Positions 55,626 through 64,000 of a stretch of 64,000 bases of DNA are shown piece by piece. Source of the stretch: Apiosordaria backusii (taxonomy: Eukaryota; Ascomycota; Sordariomycetes; Sordariales; Lasiosphaeriaceae). Position 1 is the first letter of the stretch. Every line of letters starts with the position of its first letter. The notes below the pieces were generated by a model. It worked only from the letters and a program-made list of their open reading frames with translations, was not told the DNA's origin and made no database searches. The stretch lies in the NCBI GenBank assembly GCA_030549205.1, contig JAUKTV010000013.1, positions 248,001 to 312,000 on the forward strand. The letters are read 5' to 3'. The position numbers and the translations under genes were made by a program.

Positions 55626-56736
55626 GTCAATATATAAGGTAATATGGAGGGATCATAGAAATCAGATATCAAGACAGATCTTGCTAGATAAAGAAGAAAT
55701 GAATCTGAAAGCAATGAATCATCATGTTTGTGCTGTTTGTGTTTACATAGCCCTCAAAAAGGGGTCACACTTTGCCCCTTTTCTCAAAAGTTCCAGACTC
55801 CTGTGGAAGAGCACGCGGCGCTCCTCATAATATGCTCCACTTTCCCTTTTGGATTCACCTCTCAATTTGCGCAACAGATTGCCAGCCAGCTGCCAAAGGC
55901 TGACAGTGCGTAAAGCGCTCGTTTAAGGCTGGCTGCAGGTGGTACAGACAGGAAAGAGAACTGCTGGATTGCTGACGGTACATGTGTTAATTGAATTCTG
56001 GCAAGAGGACTTCAGCTTTTGATTCTTTCAAGACAAACCTGTGTAAATGTGCATATCTACAGGCAAGTTTGACGTTGCGCTTCTTGCAGGAACATCTTCA
56101 ATTCCCGCTCAGCTTTTGAAACATTTTGGGAATAGCCCGGCCAATTTCCCCCGGTCCGCCGAGCGATAGCTTCCAAGTTCAGGTACACTAGCCCCCCCTT
56201 CCAGGCGAGCCCCATTCATTCAATCATTCCTCGACCCAACCTAACCCACCACCTCCTTTAAGTTATTATTCGTAGCCAACTTATCCGACTTTCGATTCGA
56301 CTCACAAGAGAGGTTGGTTGGCAGAAGAACCACCACCGCGAGGAGCGAGCCATTTGTGGGCAAAAGACCACGCCGCGGCTTTGGTCCACTTTCTGGGGCA
56401 ACACCCGCGTCCACTTTCCCATTCGGATTCGATTCGTCCACCTGTTGCAAACAGCCAGCGTCTGGAAGCGCCAAGTCCCTGGCTTCGGCTACAGCCCAAC
56501 GTCAACGTCAAGGAAACCGCAGCGAGGGAAATCTACTGTTGCATCACTTCCCGGACTAGCTTTCCCCGCGCAGTGCTTTAACGCCTGTTGCCCCGTGACG
56601 AGCACGTTCTTCGAACGAACTGTGAGCCTTTCCGAATGCTTTCTACCACTGGCCATCTCGACCGATAGCGCGCGGCGTCCACTTCCCTTAACGACGATTT
56701 CAGCTCCATAACGACGACTGCTGAAAGCCGGCAGCG
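55626..56736. other. Intergenic and sla1 leader
   Basis: 1.1 kb with the sla1 promoter; CCACCTCC-type pyrimidine patches near 56190-56260. No coding frame supported. Confidence 0.5.
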
Positions 56737-59700
56737 ATGGGGTTTCTTGGTGTGTACAAGGCCCTTTACGACTACACTCCCCAGGCGGAGGGGGAGCTGT
56801 CAATTACCGAGGGCGACGTTCTGTATGTTTTGGAAAAGAGCACGGATGATGACTGGTGGAAGGCCAAGAAGAAGGCTACGGGTGAGGATGAGGATGAGCC
56901 GGTTGGCTTGATTCCGAATAATTATATCGAGGAGGTACGTCAAGCTGAGCATTGGAAATTTTGGCTATGCTTTGGTCTCGCTGATACGAGGTGTGTAATG
57001 GCTGCAGGTAAAACCAGAATCTAAGGCACGCGCGCTGTACGAATATACCAGGCAAACCGATGAGGAGCTTTCCTTCCCCGAGGAGGCCCAGCTCGACGTG
57101 TACGATACCACCGACCCGGATTGGATTTTAGTAGGACACGATGGAGATTTCGGGTTCGCGCCGGCCAACTATATTGAACTTACAGCCGGTGGGCAAAAGC
57201 AAGAGGAGGCCGCACCCGCCATCCCGACCCCCCCTCCGCTCCCGGTCAGGACACCCAGCGATGTTGCACCCAGCCCTGCCCTTCCGCCGAGACCCCCATC
57301 GGAACCCAGCAGCCCGGCTTCGCCTCCTGCTGCACCGAATCCGGCTAGCATGATTGCCGGTATGATGGCTGCTCGGGCCGGGTCCTCTACGCATCCTCCC
57401 GCACCGCTGGACCTTCAGCCATCGGGGCAACGACATGCTACTGTGGAAGAAGAGGAGCTCAAGTCACCACCTCTCCCAACCCGGCCGCGTGGTGATTCGC
57501 AGGTTTCAGAGCCTGCCTCCTCTTCGCCTGCTCTGAAAACACACGGCTTCCATGATAGTGATCGCGTTGACCGCTACAGCGACTCTGTTCCTCAGACCCC
57601 GACGAACACGGCACCACTCACCCCTGGCGACTTTCACATGTATAACATAAATGAGATGGTCTCGGTGATGGGCAAGAAGAAGAAAATGCCGACTACACTG
57701 GGTATTAACCTCCGCACCGGTATTATTTTGATTGCTCCCGAGCATGCCTCGGATGGCCCATCACAAGAATGGACCGCAGATCGGATGACGCACTATTCTC
57801 GGGAAGGCAAGCACGTCTTTATGGAGCTGGTCAAACCAAGCAAGAGCATCGACTTTCATGCAGGCGCAAAGGACACCGCAGAAGAGATTGTTGCGATGCT
57901 TGGCGAGCTAGCCGGAGCAGTGCGTGCTGAGGGGCTGATGGAGATTGTTAAGGCGGCTAAGGGGACTAAGCCGATTCAGCAGAAGACGGGCGTCGTGTTG
58001 TATGACTTTATGGCTCAAGGCGATGACGAGGTCACGGTTGGAATCGGTGATGAGGTTATCATCTTGGATGACACCAAGAGCGAGGAGTGGTGGATGGTCC
58101 GCAGGGTTAAGAACCAGATGGAAGGCGTCGTTCCGAGCAGCTACATCGAAGTCACCGGCATACTCGACACCCCCGTTCCGACATCGGCTTCCGGTATCAA
58201 CGCGGGCCGATCGACCGTCGAGCAGAACCGGCTGGAGGAAGCGCGACTGACGAAGGAGGCGATCAAGGCAGGGAAGCGGGAGGACAAGAAGGAAAGGGAA
58301 GGGAGAAGTTCAGAGGTAGGCCCTGGATTGCGTTTGCCCGAGCGAAGTAGTAGTTTGTCTCAGGCCAGAAATGGTAACACTGTGGGACAACAGCACGGAA
58401 GCAGACGCGAGAACGGAGCCTCCGGTTCGTCGAGATCGAAGGACGGCAGTGTCAAGTCGAGTAAGCATCTAGTGTTTCTATGGATTTTGAGAGTGCCCGC
58501 TAACAATATTTTTTACTGCAAGAACCCGACCCGTCCAAGGTGCGCACATGGACGGATCGGTCAAAGTCTTTTACAGTCGAGGCTCAGTTCCTCGGGGTGA
58601 AGGATGGCAAGCTCAACCTGCACAAGGTCAATGGTGTTAGGATTGCGGTACCCATCGCCAAAATGTCGATTGCGGATATCCAGTATGTCGAGCAGATAAC
58701 CGGCATCTCTCTCGACGAAGACAAGCCCCTTTCTGATCTCAAGAAGGCTGCTGCTGAAAACGCCCGCAACGGACGCTCCAAGACTAAAGTTGGGGCGACC
58801 ATTGAGCCAAAGAAGCCCGCTTACGATTGGTTCCAGTTTTTCCTGAACTGCGACGTTCAGCCTCAGCTTTGCGAACGCTATAGTCAAGCCTTCGACAGGG
58901 ATTCTATGGATGAGAGCGTCTTGCCGGATGTGGACGCCACGGTCTTGCGGAATCTGGGTCTACGGGAGGGCGATATTATCAAGGTCATGCGGTACCTGGA
59001 CACGAAATATGCCCGGGGCAAGAAGGGCAGCACTGGGGACGACGACTCTGGCGGTGGTTTGTTCTCAGGCCCCGGAGGCGCACTTCGAAATAATACCAGG
59101 AAAGGAAGGCCAGCACCACCAGTGGAGACTAACAATGTTGTTGATCCGACTGCTTTCAAGAAGGATGGTAGCAGCGCCGAGACCAAGGCGTCGTCTCCCA
59201 CCGCGGCGGCGCCAGCAGCTGGTGCAAGCAAGCCAGCGAGCGGATTTGACGATGATGCCTGGGACGTGAAGCCTTCCAAGACCCCTGATCCAGCACCCGC
59301 GGCCAAGGCTCCTGAGCCAGTTCCTGCTCCCGCTCCGGCTGCTGCTCCGGCCCCGGCCCCGGCCCCGGCACCCGCTCCTAGCACGGCGAAGCTCACGGGT
59401 TCGATGCAGGAACTGTCATTGCTCTCACAGCCATTAGTTCCAGAACAGGTTCAGCCTCCACCAGCTCCTCCAGCTTTGGACTTCTCACCTGCTCCTACCG
59501 CGGCGGCTGTCGCCCCTATGCTAGCGCCTGCCCAGGTTCCACAGCCTACTGGCGCAACCCCTGGTTTCTTCGGTGGCCTGCAGGCTCCCGTTGTCAACGG
59601 GCAGCAACTTACCCAACAGCTTCCACAAAATATCGCCCGCGCCAGGCCTATGGCACCACAATATACCCAAGGTCAAGGCGGCTTAATTGCTCCTCCTCCT

Positions 59701-60423
59701 CCATCTCGACCTCTATCAGCTCCTCAGACGGCTGGGCCAAGCCAGTTTGCACCACCGCCTCTTCAGCCCCAGATGACAGGTTTCCAAACACAAGTCGCGC
59801 CCCCAGGTCAGAGCCTGGCCGAGATCAACCAGGCGCGTATGCAGCAACAGTACGCCGCCCAGATGCAAGCCCAACAACAACAAATGCAGCCCCAGATGAC
59901 GGGAATGCAGCCCATGATGCCCATGATGACGGGCATCCCGGCCCAGCCAACGGGCTTCCAGGTTCCGGGCCAGTTCATCCCCCAACCCACGGGCATGCCG
60001 AACGGTCCTATGCAGCCGATGCAGATGCAGCCTACCGGTTTTGTGGGAGGTGGATTCGGACAGCCGCCGGTGGTGCCGCAGCAGCAGCAGCCGTTTGCTA
60101 CCGGTTTGCCGATGCCGCTGCAGCCTCAGCAGACTGGTATGAGTGTGCTGCAGCCGCAAATGACGGGTATGCCCTTTGGCACTGGTAGCCCAGTGGGAGG
60201 GGGTTTGTCGGCGCCGATGCAGCCGCTGATGCCGCAGAAGACGGGGCCGCCGCCACCGGTGAGGTTTGGGGTGCAGCCTGATGCGAAGAAGTTGGCGCCT
60301 CAGCCTACGGGGAAGAGGGCGAATTTGGCTGCTGCTAGTAAGTTCCCTTTGCTGAATATATTGTGAAGTAATGAGCTAGATGCTGACGTGTTTCTAGCGC
60401 CTGATAATCCGTTTGGTTTCTAA
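56737..60423 (+). CDS. sla1: Actin patch / endocytic adaptor Sla1, 1163 aa
   Basis: Cortical endocytic adaptor that binds cargo, clathrin and Las17/WASP. Four exons: 56737-56934, 57008-58460, 58523-60337, 60398-60423; the last encodes only the conserved end TPDNPFGF. Domains: SH3-1 (about 4-66, ALYDYTPQAEGELS), SH3-2 (about 70-126, ALYEYTRQTDEELSF), SH3-3 (about 393-452, VVLYDFMAQGDDEV), the SHD1 cargo-binding domain (about 560-620, TWTDRSKSFTVEAQFLGVK), a SAM-like SHD2 (about 650-712, DWFQFFLNCDVQ...IIKVMRYL), then a Pro/Ala/Gln-rich region with many MTG, QPTG and QTG repeats (Prk/Ark kinase-type LxxQxTG sites). Splicing across intron 2 forms KPDPSKVRTW. Length is close to yeast Sla1 (1244). 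Confidence 0.96.
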
Positions 60424-62167
60424 TTTGGGTGACTGCATGGAAAGGAGGATAATAAGGGGGCTTGAAGGTGGATCTAAGGGGAGGTTGATCAAGGAGAGGG
60501 ATTTAGGGAGGCTGTTCGAGGAGTGGCTGTTTTCTGCGTTGTGTTTGGCTGCTGTTGTTGACGGGCTGAAGCGATGCAAACCATTTTATCATTATTTTTT
60601 GTTCTTATTATTCTCTGCGTTCTGTTTTGTAACTCTTTTTTTTTATATTGTGTTATTCAAAATTCTTGTTGTTTGTATGGGTGTAATTGTGATGCTGCTG
60701 CTGTGGATGTGAGTGTTTGGAATAGGTCAGAGGGATGGTGCATGTGTAGGAGTCGAGAGGGGTTGGGTGAGGAAAATAGGGGGAGGGAGGGGGTGAAGAC
60801 AGTAAGGATGTGTTCTGAAGAGTAGGGTATTTGTCTGTGCCTCTAGGACAGTAGAGGAGTGGCAGTGAATATGGCTATGGGATGGTATACTAGTAATATC
60901 TGGGACAGTAATTGGGCGGCGGTGGTAAACTGTAGGTGCGTGATCACCACTATGCCGCCGTTGCTTAGGAACAGTGAAAGGTGCTGATTCTGTTGCAAGT
61001 GTCAACATCTAGGCGTCACCATCATATGACAGTCAGCTTGCCCCCTTTTTCTTCTCCAAACCACACAACTGTATTCCATTCTGTACTTCGTACCTCGGCA
61101 TCTTGACCCGAAAGAGGACGTTAGGTTGCTGTGGCCAGCAAGGTCCAGCAAAGAGGACGGGAGCCCCATTTCCCCACACTGGAGTGCCATTTTACACTAG
61201 CTCAACTGGTTGAGGTATCAGCGACATCTGACCCAAGTCTCAGAATGACGTTTGTCCGCGTGACGAGGTGGGAAGCTACCTAGTGCGGAAGTTATGTACT
61301 TTTAGCCCCGCTGGAGTGTTTCATTGTCCCGCTTGTAGAGTATACTTGATTTTGCGGGGGACCTGTGTAGAGATTGAAAGTAGCTGGTACGGAGGTTATC
61401 TTATCGATAAGAAGCCAACATCTGCCAAGACCGGTTTGGATCCCCAACAAAACGCACCTCAAAGGGACTTGACTGGTCCAGAACGGGGGGGAGTACTAGC
61501 AGTGGCTGATGTGTGAAGACGACAACTGACGACTGACTGACAGTTTGACTGACCGTTCTGTTGTTCCAGGACCTAATAACTGCAACTGCTCTCCGACCTA
61601 TCCATACCTACTTATTACGCGAATGACGAGGGGGCACATGGCGGGTTTTTGAGGGAGCTGGCCAACATCACACAGCAGCAGTGTGCATAAATATCCGACC
61701 TACACATTACCTAACTGGAGAGTAGTTGGTTGTGGTAGAGGTTGGTTGCATCATCTGCCTGGAGGTAGAGAGAGAGAGAGAAGCTGAGGTGGTTGTTTCT
61801 CACACCTGCCACCCGTCAGCCTGCCTTGTGTGCCTGGTGACCCAGCAGCCACAATTTATCGTTTTCAACAACAGCCTTTTCTACGACGAACGGATAGGGG
61901 ATACATCTCGCGGCTTTCCCTTCCCACCGGCCGCCGCTTGGTTAACCTTCTCTTTTTACCAACCACCAACCTGCCTTTGCCTTTTCTGCTTGCTGGCTTG
62001 GGAGGGTGTACTTGCTTCTTCTGCCTACGAACGAATACACCTTTGATCGGCGTTCGAAAAACCTATAAACTCGACCATCTCACCACAACACCACCGAACA
62101 CCATCGACAAGTAGCACAGAAACGAAACGAAACGAAACGAAACGAACAAACACCACAACCGCCCAAA
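60424..62167. other. Intergenic, 1.7 kb
   Basis: 3' flank of sla1 and promoter plus leader of the TLC gene. A T-rich patch lies near 60590-60680. TAGCTCAACTGG at 61198 resembles a tRNA A box without a properly placed B box. No gene supported. Confidence 0.5.
62118..62147 (+). repeat. (GAAAC)5 pentanucleotide repeat in a 5' leader
   Basis: Five to six gaaac units ending about 20 bp before the start codon of the TLC-domain gene, so probably within its 5' UTR. An AG repeat lies further upstream near 61768-61780. Confidence 0.9.
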
Positions 62168-63309
62168 ATGCGCGACCCCTTCCCCATCCCCCCCATCCCC
62201 TCCCTCTCAGCCTGGATCCAGCCCTACGCCGACGCCCTCTCCCTCCCCACCCTCCCCCTGCACATCCACGAGGTCCTCGGCGCCGCCCTCTTCTACACCT
62301 TTATCCACACCGTCCTCTCCCCGATCCTCTCCAGCGCCCTTTTTCCGGCGTATTACCCAAAGCACCACCGGGCGAAAAAGGCCAACTGGGACGCCCACGT
62401 CGTGTCGCTGGCCCAGTCGGTGCTGATCAACGCGCTGGCGCTGTGGACGATGTGGAAGGACGAGGAGAGAGCAAACAGCGACTGGGAGCAGAGGGTGTGG
62501 GGGTATACCGGAGCGAGCGGGATGATCCAGGCGCTGGCGGCGGGGTATTTTGTCTGGGATTTGGGGATCACGCTGTTGAATTTGGATATTTTTGGGTTGG
62601 GGTTGCTGGCGCATGCGGTGAGCGCGCTGGCGGTGTATACATTTGGTTTTGTAAGTTTTTTTCCCCCTTTCCCCGCTGAAGTTGGAATGGTGCTAACGCA
62701 GTGGGGGGATGACTACAGAGACCCTTCCTAAATTACTACTCCTCTATCTTTATCCTCTACGAGCTTTCCACTCCGTTTCTGAACATTCACTGGTTCTTTG
62801 ACAAGCTCAACATGACGGGGAGCAAACCCCAGCTGTACAATGGGATTGCACTGTTGGTGGTGTTTTTCTGCTGCAGGCTGGTGTGGGGGACGTATCAATC
62901 TGCTGTTGTTTATGTGGACATGTGGAGGGCTGTTCAGCGGGGGCCGGACGCGGGGTATATCGCTGCTGCGTTTGAGAAGGGTGGTTCGGGAGTGGGAGTG
63001 GATGAGAATGTGATGTACTTTGCGAGGGAGGCGGGGCCGGTGCCGCTTTGGTTGGCGGGGATATATGTGGCGAGCAATGTGACGCTGAATGCGCTGAATT
63101 GGTACTGGTATTTTAAGATGATTAGTGCGGTGAGGAAGAGGTTTGAGCCTGCGAAGAAGGAGAAGGTTGCGGTGCCGGCAAAGGGTACAGCTAATGTGAC
63201 GACGGGGGTGATGGTTGGCGGGGAGAAGAGGGGGTTGAGGCAGAGGGCGCATTCGATTGAGGATGTGGTGCCTGATTCGGAGGAGTTGAGGGAGGGGACT
63301 ATTCAGTGA
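62168..63309 (+). CDS. TLC-domain (TRAM/LAG1/CLN8) membrane protein, 357 aa
   Basis: Multi-span membrane protein of the TLC family (ceramide synthase/CLN8 fold), likely in the ER. Exons 62168-62650 and 62719-63309; 68-bp intron, phase 0. Hydrophobic spans include LGAALFYTFIHTVLSPILSSALF, VVSLAQSVLINALALWTMW, MIQALAAGYFVWDLGITLL, AHAVSALAVYTFGF, then after the intron RPFLNYYSSIFILYELSTPFLNIHWF, GIALLVVFFCCRLVW and a last span near 295. HxxxY/W and FLNIHWF patterns in the TLC core are as in TMEM56/CLN8-like members; the HH motif of true ceramide synthases is not seen, so acyltransferase activity should not be assumed. The C-terminal tail is basic, ending VVPDSEELREGTIQ. Confidence 0.85.
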
Positions 63310-64000
63310 AGGGTAGAAGAGAGGTGAAGGGTAGAAGAGGGTGGTTAATGTGGGAGGCTGTTTATCAGGGTGTTGTTGGAGATTTGGAGCCTTGTTTTTG
63401 GTAGTAGCTACGGGCTGGGCTGGGCTGGTTTTTGGTCCGCTGGGGGGTGATTTGGATGATTGGGTTGTGGTGGATGAGCTGTGTATAGCTGCTGCTGGTG
63501 TTGTTGTTTCCTTTTATTCAGTTTCTTTCCCTAGGTATTACTACGTAATTTTTCTCTAACGACATCATGGGACATGGAGTAGGTATTCAAGGTGGAATCC
63601 ATTCGCTTTTTTATATAACCAAGTCTTTATATGCTTGGCGGACTGTTTTTCTTCGTTTCCTTGAAGTAGGAAATCGGATATGGTCAAACGGGTGAGGATA
63701 AGATATAGGCCTTCAGTGTCTATTCGTATCTTGCACTTGCTTCACTATGAACCGTGCGTGAGTGACTGAGGAGAGCGTTTTCGACTTTGAGTGGGGGCTA
63801 TTTCTCGGTCCTGATATCATGATAGTTGCGTACTACAGTACATGGCTGTTGTTGTTGTTGTGAACAGCTCGATGCTGCTGGTTTACGTATTAATTACATT
63901 GAGACTTGTCCAAATGGAAAGCTAGTGATAATGCTTCATGTTTTATTTAGTGCTTCTTCTTCCATAACTACTTCAATGGCCACATAATCTATCAAAGCAA
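63310..64000. other. Distal flank to window edge
   Basis: 3' flank of the TLC gene; GT-rich near 63340-63500 and AT-rich to the edge. No gene supported. Confidence 0.45.

Noticed and set aside
61190..61265. tRNA-like A box TAGCTCAACTGGTTGAG
   Set aside because: The only B-box-like match (acccaagtctc near 61231) is about 12 bases too close and mismatched; no acceptor stem forms.
1..64000. Dispersed 5S rRNA gene, intact tRNA, CRISPR array or intact transposon
   Set aside because: Read through for the usual 5S core, tRNA cloverleaf, regularly spaced repeats and transposase or reverse-transcriptase motifs; none found, though a covariance or profile scan could not be run.

Overview
This window looks like nuclear DNA of a filamentous ascomycete, most likely a Sordariomycete close to the Sordariales. 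The evidence is many short introns (mostly 53-95 bp, GTRNGT donors, CTAAC/CTGAC-like branch sites), C/G-ending codons in genes, multi-kilobase intergenic spaces with simple repeats, and a set of conserved fungal proteins. No bacterial operon, virus, CRISPR array or intact transposon was seen. I resolved 21 protein-coding genes, most of them by splicing reading frames by eye, plus a few weak fragments.

Layout. 1-1.5 kb: two doubtful short reading frames and small direct repeats. 1.5-12.7 kb: APH-like kinase (-), an orphan exon-like remnant at 3.4 kb, Rad17 checkpoint clamp loader (-), questin-oxidase-like protein (-), ribulose-phosphate 3-epimerase (+) and a class V aminotransferase-like protein (-). 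13.5-25.7 kb: Tpa1/Ofd1 dioxygenase (+), a fungal-specific polyQ protein (+), a repeat-scarred gap, a trans-sulfuration-type PLP enzyme (-), a polysaccharide deacetylase-like membrane protein (-) and the endopolyphosphatase Ppn1 (-). 28.6-33.0 kb: a 1374-residue protein joining a Zn2Cys6-like cluster to C2H2 fingers (-). 33.0-36.5 kb: gene-poor. 36.5-41.5 kb: a small membrane protein (+) running into a striking polypurine tract, a tRNA-like relic, and a large methyltransferase-domain protein (-).

43.6-63.3 kb is a conserved block: TMA22/DENR (+), Nbl1/borealin (-), Rpn10 (+), TRAPP subunit Trs23 (-), a Yea4-type UDP-GlcNAc transporter (+), AMP deaminase (+), Sla1 (+) and a TLC-domain membrane protein (+).

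The genes are not a pathway cluster. They are unlinked housekeeping functions: DNA damage checkpoint, mitosis, proteasome, translation re-initiation, vesicle tethering, endocytosis, purine, pentose-phosphate and polyphosphate metabolism. Several pairs are divergent and probably share promoter space: questin-like/rpe1, class V/tpa1, nbl1/rpn10 and trs23/yea4. The single questin-oxidase-like gene has no biosynthetic cluster around it.

The most interesting observations concern gene structure and non-coding sequence: a trs23 start codon split by a 69-bp, stop-free, frame-preserving intron; a possible 7-nt first coding exon for amd1; the C6+C2H2 fusion; the polypurine tract; and several tRNA-like relics. 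I found no convincing undescribed multi-gene system.
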